A DNA stretch of 64,000 bases, from positions 186,001 through 250,000 of the forward strand of contig JBBFLE010000003.1 in the NCBI GenBank assembly GCA_037481695.1, read 5' to 3'. The translations under genes were made by a program, and so were the position numbers. Source of the stretch: a bacterium (GTDB lineage Bacteria > Desulfobacterota > Desulfocorpusculales > Desulfocorpusculum). The notes under the pieces are model-generated. The model did not search any database, was not told the origin of the DNA, and saw only the letters and a program-made list of their open reading frames with translations. Positions 8,581-16,480 of the stretch are shown here, in pieces. How positions within the stretch are numbered: the first letter of the stretch is position 1; each line of letters opens with the position of its first letter.

Positions 8581-10024
8581 GCCCCAAGGTCTCCATCACC
8601 AATTGCTTCTCATGCTGGAAATCCACCACCCTCTGAAGCATTATCTTCTGGGCCATCACCGGACCTGCTCCATGCCAGGTGGCAACTCCATGTTGGCCTG
8701 CACACCAGTTCTGTAAGAGTTTATGGACCTTGAGGATGTTCTCCGTGGGCTCCTGGGAGCCGAAGCTCAAAAACTCCTCCACATAGGCCCTGGTCTCCGG
8801 ATTCTTGAGCTCCCTTAAAGAAGGAAGGGTTACCACCAAGCCCCCCCCTATGTCCCCGGCTAAGGCCATCACTCTCCAGAAGGCATTACAGATGTTGAGC
8901 TTGGCCACATTGCCCATGAGCTCATCGGGCAGGAAAACCCCTGAGCCAGGAGGATCTTCCTGCCCCAGATGGGCTGCAGCCAGCCCGCAGGCCCTTCCGG
9001 TTTCCCTTAGAGTTACCATCTCGGTTAACTGCTCGTTTATGTGGGCCGCCTTCTCGAGACCCTTATATTCCTGAATGAGCTTGCATGCCCCTATGATCAG
9101 GTTCATGAAGCCCACCTTGCAGGTGCCTCCGCATGTCATCCTGTGGCAGCGGGCAAAACGGGCCACTATCTTGCCCGAGTACTTGACCTCACCGAAGTGG
9201 AACACCCTCTCCCAGGGCACAAAAACATCCTCGAATACCACCATGGCCGTCTCCCTTTGGCCATAGAGGGGATTGCCCAGCTCATAGAGGTCTTGGGCAT
9301 GCTCCCTCTCTGCCGAGAAGGGTGAGTATTGGCAGATGTAAGTGATGCCTGGGGCATCCGTGGGAACCGCAAATGCCACCGCATAATCCTCTTCCCCGGG
9401 GCCTTTGGCCGACTGGGGTAGCACCAGCATCTCGTGGCTGGCATAGGCCCCGCTAATGTTTATCTTGGCTCCCCTGACCACTATGCCCCCGGGCTTTTTC
9501 TCCACTACCTTGAGGGAAAGATATGGATCAGGCCACTCCAGGGCCTTTTTCTTCCTATCCCCCCTGGGCTCTGTGAGGGCCCCGGCTAGGCACAGGTCCT
9601 CCCTCTGGAGTCTTTCCAGATAAGCCATGAACCTCTGGTGGTAGTCGGTACCTAGGTCCTGGTCCATCTCCCAGGTGGTGGCTGCCAGCGCGTGAAGCCC
9701 ATCATAGCCCGGGCAACGATAAATGCAGGTCCCCAGTCTCTCGGCTGCCACGGTGCCGGCCTGGGCCTTGGCCAGAAGATCCTCCACACTTCGGCTCACA
9801 TGAAGGTAACGATGAATGGGCTGGTTTATCAGGGGGGAGACCAGGCTCATGGCCTCCTGGAATCTTGGATCATGGGCCCAGCTGTAAGTGGCTTTATTGG
9901 CCTCCACCACGGTTCGGGTCACGGGATTGGTCAGAACGTCTTTTACCCTGCACCCGTTCATGTACACCTTGGGTCTTCTTGCTTTGAGGCTCTCTTCAAA
10001 CTCCTCCGGAGTCATAAGGCCCAT
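8570..10024 (-). CDS. 4-hydroxybutyryl-CoA dehydratase-like flavoprotein (HpaB/AbfD superfamily)
   Basis: This 484-residue protein aligns along its whole length with clostridial 4-hydroxybutyryl-CoA dehydratase (AbfD) as I recall that sequence. AbfD is an FAD and [4Fe-4S] enzyme that makes crotonyl-CoA. Cys100 and Cys104 (CIYRC) match cluster ligands Cys99 and Cys103. His294 matches His292. Cys302 in GGTCKVG matches Cys299, but with one extra residue between His and Cys, plus a further Cys298 where AbfD has Tyr296. Glu258 matches Glu257, while Ala448 stands where AbfD has catalytic Glu455. It is thus probably a cluster-bearing relative with a different substrate, rather than a plain two-component hydroxylase. 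The start is ATG behind GGAGG. It is the last gene of the mutase operon, 27 bp after the ligase gene. Confidence 0.85.
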   Translation of the reverse strand: MGLMTPEEFEESLKARRPKVYMNGCRVKDVLTNPVTRTVVEANKATYSWAHDPRFQEAMSLVSPLINQPIHRYLHVSRSVEDLLAKAQAGTVAAERLGTCIYRCPGYDGLHALAATTWEMDQDLGTDYHQRFMAYLERLQREDLCLAGALTEPRGDRKKKALEWPDPYLSLKVVEKKPGGIVVRGAKINISGAYASHEMLVLPQSAKGPGEEDYAVAFAVPTDAPGITYICQYSPFSAEREHAQDLYELGNPLYGQRETAMVVFEDVFVPWERVFHFGEVKYSGKIVARFARCHRMTCGGTCKVGFMNLIIGACKLIQEYKGLEKAAHINEQLTEMVTLRETGRACGLAAAHLGQEDPPGSGVFLPDELMGNVAKLNICNAFWRVMALAGDIGGGLVVTLPSLRELKNPETRAYVEEFLSFGSQEPTENILKVHKLLQNWCAGQHGVATWHGAGPVMAQKIMLQRVVDFQHEKQLVMETLGLKA

Positions 10025-10051
10025 GATTCATCCTCCTTGGCTACCTAAAGC

Positions 10052-11461
10052 TCATTTATCATCGAAGAGCCTTCTTCGATCTATGACCCGTCTGGCCTTG
10101 AACTGTGTTCTCTCCAGGCTACCTGGAGCCAAGAGCTCGATTGTTGGCCTAAGCCCGATCTTACCCTTGATGCGGGTGGCCATGTCCGACTTGAAGCGCT
10201 CCAGGACCCCGGGATCGCTCTGTGCTGCTCTGTGGATCTCTTGGCTATACTCGGCCTGCACCAGCAGGTCATCCATGGCCCTTTCTCTGGAGACTATGAT
10301 ACGGAACTCTCCACCAAAGCCCTCCATGCCCCTTAGCACTTCCTCGATGGCGCTCGGATATACATTCTCACCCCTGATGACCAGCATATCATCCACCCGT
10401 CCGTAGATACCACGGGGGAGCCTGGGATATGTGCGTCCGCAGGGACAGGGCTCGTCTGTCCACAGAGACAGATCCCCAGACCAGAATCTGATCATGGGCT
10501 GGGAGGTGCGCTCCAGATGAGTATACACCGGAACCCCTTCACTTCCATATGGGACCCTTCGCATTGTCTTGGGATCCACCAGTTCAGTGTATACTATGTC
10601 ATTCCACAGGTGCATACCTTGTCTGTACTCGCACTCCCCATTGGTCATCCAGGGTGTCATCTCGGCTGTGGAGCCCATGTCAACACACTTGCAGCCATAG
10701 GTCTGCTCAATGAGCCTCTTGGTGGAGGGAATGCCCGCCCCAGGCTCTCCCGAAAAGAACATTATCCTGAAGGAGAAGTCCTTCCGGCAATCATAGCCGT
10801 TTTCCCTGGCCACCTCGGCTATGTACAGGGCATAAGAGGGAGTGCCGTAGAAGGCAGTAGGCTTGATCTCCTTCATCCAGCTTAGCCCCATGAGGGTCTG
10901 ACCTGGCACACCTGCCCCAAAGGGAAAGCACTTGGCCCCCAGCCGCTCCCCCCCTACCAGGGCTCCCCATGAACCCATGTACAGGCTGAAGAAGGAGCCG
11001 ATGAAGATGGTATCCTGCGGCCTCAGGCCTGCACCCCACATGATCCTGGCATGGGCATTGGCGATGCGGCGCCAGTCCTCTCTGCCAATGGCGAAGGCCG
11101 TGGGTCTGCCTGTTGTGCCAGAGGTGCCGTGAATGCGAATAACCTCTGAAGGCTCGATGCAAAGGTAGCTGCCAAAGGGTGGATTCTCGGCCTGATCTTT
11201 GCGGATCTCCTCCTTGGTCAAGACAGGAACCTGCTCAAAATCCTCCAAGCTTCTGATCTTCTCGAGCCGGATCCCTGCTTGATCCCATTTTTTTTTGTAA
11301 AAGGGCGAGCGCTCATAGGCCCAGGCCATCTGAGCCTTTATCTTCTGGAATATGATCTTTTCTCTTTCGACCGGATCCATGGTCTCCAGATCCGGGAACC
11401 AGTATTTCTGATCTTGCGCCGGCATGTACCTATCGTCGTACAGCGGGGGCCACTGGAGCAT
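10052..11461 (-). CDS. AMP-forming acyl-CoA ligase, phenylacetate-CoA ligase type
   Basis: This is a 469-residue adenylate-forming ligase that activates a carboxylic acid with ATP and CoA. The phosphate-binding motif IHGTSGTTGRPTAF is at about residues 110-123. The hinge region with GIYGRVDDMLVIRGENVYPS lies about 100 residues before the C terminus, as in PaaK-type enzymes. Its start is 3 bp after the stop of the B12-binding subunit gene, indicating tight coupling. The bacterial 2-hydroxyisobutyrate system also pairs a PaaK-like ligase with a two-subunit B12 mutase. By analogy this enzyme may supply the acyl-CoA that the mutase rearranges (inference). Phenylacetate itself is unlikely, as no paa genes are present. 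Confidence 0.88.
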   Translation of the reverse strand: MLQWPPLYDDRYMPAQDQKYWFPDLETMDPVEREKIIFQKIKAQMAWAYERSPFYKKKWDQAGIRLEKIRSLEDFEQVPVLTKEEIRKDQAENPPFGSYLCIEPSEVIRIHGTSGTTGRPTAFAIGREDWRRIANAHARIMWGAGLRPQDTIFIGSFFSLYMGSWGALVGGERLGAKCFPFGAGVPGQTLMGLSWMKEIKPTAFYGTPSYALYIAEVARENGYDCRKDFSFRIMFFSGEPGAGIPSTKRLIEQTYGCKCVDMGSTAEMTPWMTNGECEYRQGMHLWNDIVYTELVDPKTMRRVPYGSEGVPVYTHLERTSQPMIRFWSGDLSLWTDEPCPCGRTYPRLPRGIYGRVDDMLVIRGENVYPSAIEEVLRGMEGFGGEFRIIVSRERAMDDLLVQAEYSQEIHRAAQSDPGVLERFKSDMATRIKGKIGLRPTIELLAPGSLERTQFKARRVIDRRRLFDDK

Positions 11462-11464
11462 GAC

Positions 11465-11872
11465 TCAAACCCTCCTCTCCCTTGCTTCTTGCTCTATGAA
11501 TGAGATTATGCGACTAACAGGGGTGTTGGGGCCGAAGACTTCTCGGATGCCAAGCCTCTTTAGCTCCTCCATGTCCTGAGGGGGAATCACCCCGCCCATG
11601 ATCACAGGGATGTCTTCCATGCCCTTTTCTCTGAGAAGCCTCACCACCTTGGGTCCCAGGCTCAGGTGGTTTCCCGAAAGGGTGCTGAGGCCCACCACGT
11701 CCGGGGCCTCCTGGAGGGCTGCGGTAGCTATGGCCTCAGGAAACTGGTTGCCCAGATATATCACCTCCATACCCGCATCCCTGAGCAGCCGAGAGATGGA
11801 TACCACTCCCCGCCAGTGTATGTCCAACCCCAGCTTGGCAAGCAAAACCTTTATTGGCCTGCCCCTTGCCAT
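11465..11872 (-). CDS. B12-binding small subunit of an acyl-CoA mutase
   Basis: This is a 135-residue stand-alone cobalamin-binding domain of the methylmalonyl-CoA mutase C-terminal type. The cofactor-binding motif D-x-H-x-x-G appears as DIHWRG near residue 17; its His would be the lower cobalt ligand. It is followed by GLSTLSGNHLSL and VIMGGVIPPQD, the usual second and third contact regions. The size and separate coding match the small subunits of isobutyryl-CoA and 2-hydroxyisobutyryl-CoA mutases. The partner large subunit is the next gene upstream, 114 bp away. I see no MeaB/MeaH-type G-protein chaperone gene in the window. Confidence 0.9.
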   Translation of the reverse strand: MARGRPIKVLLAKLGLDIHWRGVVSISRLLRDAGMEVIYLGNQFPEAIATAALQEAPDVVGLSTLSGNHLSLGPKVVRLLREKGMEDIPVIMGGVIPPQDMEELKRLGIREVFGPNTPVSRIISFIEQEARERRV

Positions 11873-11986
11873 GTCTTCTCATGCCTCCTTCCCTTGCGCT
11901 TTCAGGCCTCCCATGCTGTGCTTTTCTCGAGTTGGGTAGAGCCGTGATTGTGATCGGAAAGATTCATTACCTGAGCCCTTTTCTGG

Positions 11987-13678
11987 TCATTTGAGGGGGA
12001 ATTCCCACAGGCCGAAGATTTTTCTGAAGACCCCCTGTATCTCCCCCAAGGTGGCCCTGGCTCTCACGGCCTCCATCACTGGAGGCATGAGATTGCCTCC
12101 TTGCAGGCAACACTCCCTCAGATCGTTCATGGCCTTGTGCCAAGCGCCTTTGTCCCTTTGGCTCTTCAGCTCCCTTAGCTTCTGCTTTTGGCGGCTTTCG
12201 GTCTCAGGGTATCTGAAGATCTCCTGGGGAATTTGAGAAGATTCCCCGGGCTGATAGTTCACCCCCACTATGGGAAACTTCCCTGACTCTATGGCCCTTT
12301 GTTGCTCATAGGCAAAGTCGGCAATGAGCCTGTGCATCCAGCCGCTTTCCACCGAGGCTATGATGCCTCCCAGGGAGTTTATTTTCTCCAGGAATTCCAG
12401 GATCCTGGATTCCATCTGGGAGGTCAGGCTCTCCAGGAAATAGGAGCCTCCCAGGGGATCCACCACCTTGGTCACTCCTGTTTCCACCTGGAGAATCTGC
12501 TGGGTCCTCAAGGAGATGAGAGCAGATTGTTCGGTTGGGGCCGAGAAAGCCTCGTCGTAGGAGTCCACATGGAGGGATTGGGCTCCGCCCAGCACTGCCG
12601 CCAGCCCTTGTATGGCAGCTCGGGCGATGTTGTTGAGGGGTTCTATTGCTGGGAGGGTGATTCCGGCAGTTTGAACATGAAATCGCATGAGGTGGGATCT
12701 GGGCTTCTCGGCCCCGAGACCTTCTGAGGTGATCCTGTACCAAACTCTTCTGGAAGCCCTGCACTTGGCTATCTCCTCGAAGAAATCGTTGTGCAGATCC
12801 CAGAAAAAGGAAAAACGAGGCAGAAAGGAATCCGGGTGAAGGCCCCTTCTGATGAGCTCTCTGGCCGTGGCCTCTGCGTTGGCTATGGCCACTCCTACCT
12901 CGGTGATGGCGTCGGTGCCTGCCTCCCTGAGGTTGTAACCGTTGTAGCTGACCGGATTCCAGCGAGGCAGCAAGGAGCTGGCCTGCTCTATTACATCGCA
13001 CTGGATCCTGAAAGATTGCCTGGGAGGCAGAATCTCAGGAGCGCTTCCGATGGTTGTTTCCATGAGAAAATCATTTTGAGTTGTGCCCGCCAGGCTTTCC
13101 CAGGGAATCCCCCTTTCTTGGGCCATGACCAGGTACATGGAAAGCAGCACCACGGTGGTGCTGGGAAGATGAGTCACCAAAGATACGCTCACCCGGTCTA
13201 TGGGAAGCCCCTCAAAGAGGGAGGCCATGTCTTCCACCGAGTCTATGGCCACCCCGCACTGTCCCACGTTTCCCTCTGCCTGAGGGGAGTCCGAGTCGTA
13301 GCCCCGGATGGTAGGGAGATCCAGCACGATATTGAGCCCTGTGCCTCCCTTTTCCAGGAAGAAACGCATGCGTTTGTTACAGTCTTCCGGAGAGCCAAAT
13401 CCGGCTATCTGCCTTATGGTGAAGGGCCTTCCCCTGTACATGTTGGGATAAACCCCTCTGGTGTAAGGGGCAAGCCCTGAGAAGCTCAGATCCCTCATGT
13501 AATCCAGCTCGCTTATGTCTTCTGGCGTGTATATGAGCCTCAGGGGAATGCCCGAGGCGGATCTGAGATTCTTTTCTCCTTCCAGGTCCTCTGGGCTCAG
13601 GCAATCCCTCTCCCATCGGGATCTGGCCTGTCGGATCTCCTCTATGGTTTCAGGATGGAAAAGGCTTTTCTTTTTCAT
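11987..13678 (-). CDS. B12-dependent acyl-CoA mutase large subunit with unusual active-site residues
   Basis: This is a 563-residue TIM-barrel large subunit of the methylmalonyl-CoA mutase family without the B12 domain, the size of IcmA and HcmA. The fold signatures are clear: NMYRGRPFTIRQIAGFG, DLPTIRGYDSD, LGGAQSLHVDSYDEAF and DPLGGSYFLE. The specificity position that is Tyr89 in methylmalonyl-CoA mutase, Phe in isobutyryl-CoA mutase and Ile90 in 2-hydroxyisobutyryl-CoA mutase is Ile91 here. Other key positions differ from all three: Val118 (Asp117 in HcmA), Ser212 (Arg207 in MCM, Gln in IcmA/HcmA) and Asn249 in NGYNLREAG, where the catalytic His244 of MCM normally sits. The substrate is therefore unlikely to be methylmalonyl-CoA. 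The 5' end overlaps the regulator gene by 29 bp. Confidence 0.9.
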   Translation of the reverse strand: MKKKSLFHPETIEEIRQARSRWERDCLSPEDLEGEKNLRSASGIPLRLIYTPEDISELDYMRDLSFSGLAPYTRGVYPNMYRGRPFTIRQIAGFGSPEDCNKRMRFFLEKGGTGLNIVLDLPTIRGYDSDSPQAEGNVGQCGVAIDSVEDMASLFEGLPIDRVSVSLVTHLPSTTVVLLSMYLVMAQERGIPWESLAGTTQNDFLMETTIGSAPEILPPRQSFRIQCDVIEQASSLLPRWNPVSYNGYNLREAGTDAITEVGVAIANAEATARELIRRGLHPDSFLPRFSFFWDLHNDFFEEIAKCRASRRVWYRITSEGLGAEKPRSHLMRFHVQTAGITLPAIEPLNNIARAAIQGLAAVLGGAQSLHVDSYDEAFSAPTEQSALISLRTQQILQVETGVTKVVDPLGGSYFLESLTSQMESRILEFLEKINSLGGIIASVESGWMHRLIADFAYEQQRAIESGKFPIVGVNYQPGESSQIPQEIFRYPETESRQKQKLRELKSQRDKGAWHKAMNDLRECCLQGGNLMPPVMEAVRARATLGEIQGVFRKIFGLWEFPLK

Positions 13679-14402
13679 TTCTCCTCCTGGAGTCTTGTTC
13701 CCCGAAGGTCTTCTTGAACCATTCCTCTGTCCTGCCTAGGTGTTCTCGCATGAGCTTGCGGGCCTTTTCCCCTTTTGCCTCGGCCACGGCCTGGTAAATG
13801 GCCTCGTGCTCTTCCAGGAGCTGGAGCTTTTCCTTTGGGCTGCGGAAGATCCTCTCGTGGGAGACCCTCGTCACCTCTGCAAACAAATAGAAGATGGTGT
13901 TGGCCACATGGTAATAGATCCCATTGTGAGTTGCCCTGGCCAGACTCAGGTGAAAGTCGGCATCCAGATGATGGATTGGTTTGCCTTGCTGCAAACCCAG
14001 TTTCATCTGCTCCAGGATCTCCTCAAGCAGCTTAAGTTCTTGGGGCTCTATCCTTTCTGCGGCCAGAGCCACGGCCCAGGACTCCACTTCGGTCCTGAAC
14101 TCGGCCAACTCCACCATTCTCCTCTCAGAGCTCAAGATCAGCTCCTGGAGAGGGTCCCTGAGGCAGCGCTCGGCAACGTTCATGACATATGTGCCATTTC
14201 CCTGGACCGATTGCACTAAACCCAGGTGTTCCAGGATCCCCATGGCTTCCCTGAGGGTGGGACGGCTCACTCCCAGTTGTTGAGCCATCTCCCTTTCGGG
14301 GGGAAGACGGCTTCCGGGCCTCAGAGCCCCGGAGCCCATGAGTTCCTGGATCTGAACCACTATCTCGTGGGTGACCCTCTTGGGGCGAATGGGCTTGAAC
14401 AA
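13650..14402 (-). CDS. FadR-subfamily GntR transcriptional regulator
   Basis: This is a 250-residue DNA-binding repressor or activator. The N-terminal winged helix (about residues 8-75) carries the GntR signature LRPGSRLPPEREMAQQLGVS and SRPTLREAMGILEHLG. The C-terminal FCD ligand domain has the usual metal-site pattern: DADFHLSLARATHN, EHEAIYQAV and MREHLGR. It starts at TTG behind GGGAGAAGG. It is the first gene of the mutase/ligase/dehydratase operon and overlaps the mutase gene by 29 bp. The promoter in front of it has a perfect inverted repeat over the -10 box, so it probably represses its own operon until an acyl-CoA or acid is present (inference). Confidence 0.92.
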   Translation of the reverse strand: MFKPIRPKRVTHEIVVQIQELMGSGALRPGSRLPPEREMAQQLGVSRPTLREAMGILEHLGLVQSVQGNGTYVMNVAERCLRDPLQELILSSERRMVELAEFRTEVESWAVALAAERIEPQELKLLEEILEQMKLGLQQGKPIHHLDADFHLSLARATHNGIYYHVANTIFYLFAEVTRVSHERIFRSPKEKLQLLEEHEAIYQAVAEAKGEKARKLMREHLGRTEEWFKKTFGEQDSRRRNEKEKPFPS

Positions 14403-14417
14403 AAGACCTTCTCCCTT

Positions 14418-14438
14418 TTAAATGGCCTGACCATTTAA
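14418..14438 (-). promoter_or_regulatory. Operator: perfect inverted repeat for the GntR regulator
   Basis: The arms TTAAATGG and CCATTTAA are perfect 8-bp inverted repeats separated by 5 bases. Read on the - strand the core is TGGTCAGGCCA, close to the TGGT-N3-ACCA pattern bound by FadR/LldR-type GntR proteins. The site lies 16 bp upstream of the regulator's start codon and covers the -10 box of the predicted promoter. Confidence 0.75.
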
Positions 14439-14461
14439 CCATTCCAGGAAAAGCATGTCAA
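14433..14461 (-). promoter_or_regulatory. Sigma-70-type promoter of the B12 mutase operon
   Basis: On the - strand there is TTGACA (14461-14456), a 17-base spacer and TTAAAT (14438-14433, four of six matches to TATAAT). The -10 hexamer is the left part of the inverted repeat, so repressor binding would exclude RNA polymerase. Confidence 0.65.
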
Positions 14462-14704
14462 GCTCTGAGGGGCTGTATGGAACCCCTGTCCCGCATTTTT
14501 CCAGATGAGTGGATCCGGGCCATGCCCGATTGGCTCCCATGAGAAGCCAATTCCCGGATCTGCCCGAAAGATTAGAAAGTTTCTCAGGCTCTGGGTATCA
14601 CTCCACAGAACATCAATCTGGAGGCAACTGAGAGGTCTCTAAGAAGGGAACAAGAGGGCGGCACTTTCGTCCCGCCCCTTATTCTCGTACAAGACTTGGC
14701 AGGG
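14439..14704. other. Intergenic region with a long nested hairpin
   Basis: No gene is supported here. Besides promoter sequence at the left end, it contains a nested hairpin at 14512-14560: outer arms GATCCGGG/CCCGGATC and inner arms ATTGGCT/AGCCAAT. A smaller GC-rich hairpin at 14656-14677 (GGGCGG/CCGCCC) lies 27 bp after the small winged-helix gene on the - strand. It is followed there by TCTTGTTCCCTT, so it may be that gene's terminator. Confidence 0.5.
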
Positions 14705-14890
14705 TTACTCTTCGCTGGGGGAGTAGAAACACTTTTTGGGAGAGTTGATCTTGCCTTTCTCCTTGAGCTCTTGGATGGCCTTGGAGACCTCAGAGACGTC
14801 TTTGCCCGTGATCCTGGCCACATCTCCGGGCCTAAGGGGCCGACCAGCCTTTTTCATGGCCTCCAGAATTGTTTTTTCGGTCTCGCTCAT
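14705..14890 (-). CDS. Small winged-helix DNA-binding protein
   Basis: This is a 61-residue protein that looks like a minimal winged helix. An N-terminal helix (SETEKTILEAMKKAG) leads to RPGDVARITGKDVSEVSKAI, a typical helix-turn-helix, then LKEKGKI and a short basic C terminus. I chose the ATG preceded by CAGGAGGTGATGCTC. The frame stays open 58 codons further upstream, but that part is rich in Leu and Trp and has no ribosome-binding site. It is a single-gene unit between two divergent blocks. The target and ligand are unknown; the fold resembles ArsR/MarR-like minimal regulators. Confidence 0.65.
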   Translation of the reverse strand: MSETEKTILEAMKKAGRPLRPGDVARITGKDVSEVSKAIQELKEKGKINSPKKCFYSPSEE

Positions 14891-15318
14891 GAGCATCACC
14901 TCCTGCTGAGATACTGGCCTAAGCATAGGGCCTAGGACCTGGATTACCTCCAACCCCCAGAGACTGTAATGGGTTTGGAGGCAATCCAGGTTCCAAAGAA
15001 AAATCTTAAGCAGGGCATCTCGGGGAGTCAACAACAAAGCCCACCAAAGTTTTTTCTCTAACATCTCACAGGAGGTGTCATGGATGAGGGTTGGTACAGA
15101 GCAACTCCTTTAGAGCTCCTGGATACCTTTTTGCAAAATCCTCGCATTTGCCCGGGGAGTGATCTTTTGTTTTGTTTGGCGGTGGTCCACTGATCGGGGT
15201 TCAAGTCAAGCCCGGGAAGTGATATGATCCTTCAGCCTTCTGCTTACATGGAGATACTGCCACGGCATGCATTCCCGGTGCCAGGCGAACAAATCATCCC
15301 GCAAGAGGAGGTGGCAAG
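14891..15318. other. Intergenic region upstream of the second TRAP operon
   Basis: No convincing gene is present. The right part should hold the promoter of the TRAP operon, but I see no good -35/-10 pair. A GTGGTCCAC palindrome lies at about 15182-15190 and could be an operator. The ribosome-binding site GAGGAGG sits just before 15319. Confidence 0.45.
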
Positions 15319-16359
15319 ATGAGCGGCAGGAGAGGCTTTTGGGTGTGCATGGTATCTCTTTTCGTGCTGGGCCTGTGCCTGAGTGCAGGTATCAAGCCCT
15401 CTCATTCGGCCGAAAAGGTGATCAAGTGGAAGTGCCAGTCCCACTGGCCCACGGCCAGCAGTTCTTACAAGGACAGCCTCATTCGACTGGTGGAAAACAT
15501 CAAAAGCAGGACCAACGGCCGCCTTCTCATAGAGCCTTTTGCGGCCGAGTCACTGGTGCCCTCACCTGAAATATTCAATGCAGTCAAGAGGGGCATGATA
15601 GAGATGGCCACGGCCTCCCCTGGCTATTTCCGTGACCAGGTCCCCCTTGCCGGGATCGCCTCCGGGCTTCCTTTTGCCTTCCGCCAGGTGTGGGAGTGCG
15701 CTTACTTCCACAAAGGGCTGGGCTTTGAACAGATGATGAGGGAGGCCTGCTCCCCACACGGAGTCTATGTTTCCACTGACAAGGTGTATCCCACTGAGAT
15801 GGTATCCAAGAAGCCCCTGGAGAAGATGGAGGATTTCAAGGGCTTAAAGGTACGTTCATCAGGGGTTTTGGCCAACTTCCTGACTGCCTTGGGCGGAGCA
15901 GGCTCTTACATCCCAGGACCAGAGATTTACCCAGGCCTGGCCTCGGGGGTGATAGACGCTGCCCACTGGGGGGCCGTGCAAGGAGCAGCCAGCATGGGCT
16001 TTTATGATGTGTGCAAGTACCATCTGAAGCCAGGTCTGAACATTGCTGCCACCGATGTTTGGCTCATCAATCAGAAGGCCATGGACTCTCTGCCTGCGGA
16101 CATAAGGGAGATACTGCTTTGGACTCTGGAGGAACAATTCTGGTTCAGGACAACCCAGTATGAGTATCTGGAGGCCATCACCCTGGCCAAGGTGCAGAAG
16201 GAAAAGGGCGTCAAGGTGGTGGTGCTTGCGCCCGAGGAGCAGAAAAAGATCACGGAGGTGGCGGTCAAGATCTGGGACGAAGAGGCCAAGAAGGCGCCCG
16301 AAAACGCCAAGGCAGTGGAGCTGCTAAAAGATTTTCTCAAGTCCTTGGGATACCTGTGA
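15319..16359 (+). CDS. dctP: TRAP transporter substrate-binding protein DctP
   Basis: This is the periplasmic receptor of the second TRAP transporter, 346 residues. A signal peptide (positive MSGRR start, hydrophobic core FWVCMVSLFVLGLCL) appears to be cleaved after SHSA, near residue 31. The mature protein begins EKVIKWKCQSHW. Receptor features include FKGLKVRSSGVLANFLTALG near residue 174, containing the conserved ligand-binding Arg, and IPGPEIYPGLASGVIDAAHW. It starts at ATG behind GAGGAGG. The dctQ gene follows after 121 bp. It lies next to the acyl-CoA mutase cluster and may import that pathway's substrate, though this is only positional evidence. Confidence 0.94.
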   Translation: MSGRRGFWVCMVSLFVLGLCLSAGIKPSHSAEKVIKWKCQSHWPTASSSYKDSLIRLVENIKSRTNGRLLIEPFAAESLVPSPEIFNAVKRGMIEMATASPGYFRDQVPLAGIASGLPFAFRQVWECAYFHKGLGFEQMMREACSPHGVYVSTDKVYPTEMVSKKPLEKMEDFKGLKVRSSGVLANFLTALGGAGSYIPGPEIYPGLASGVIDAAHWGAVQGAASMGFYDVCKYHLKPGLNIAATDVWLINQKAMDSLPADIREILLWTLEEQFWFRTTQYEYLEAITLAKVQKEKGVKVVVLAPEEQKKITEVAVKIWDEEAKKAPENAKAVELLKDFLKSLGYL

Positions 16360-16480
16360 TCAGAGGCCGGGCAAGTGGCCTGGGGGCTCGTGCAAGTCAC
16401 CCACTCTCGGGCCACTTCCTTTGAAATCTGCCTTCTAGAATGGGGCAAGGGGAGGATTTACGCGCCGGAGGTGAGAAACC

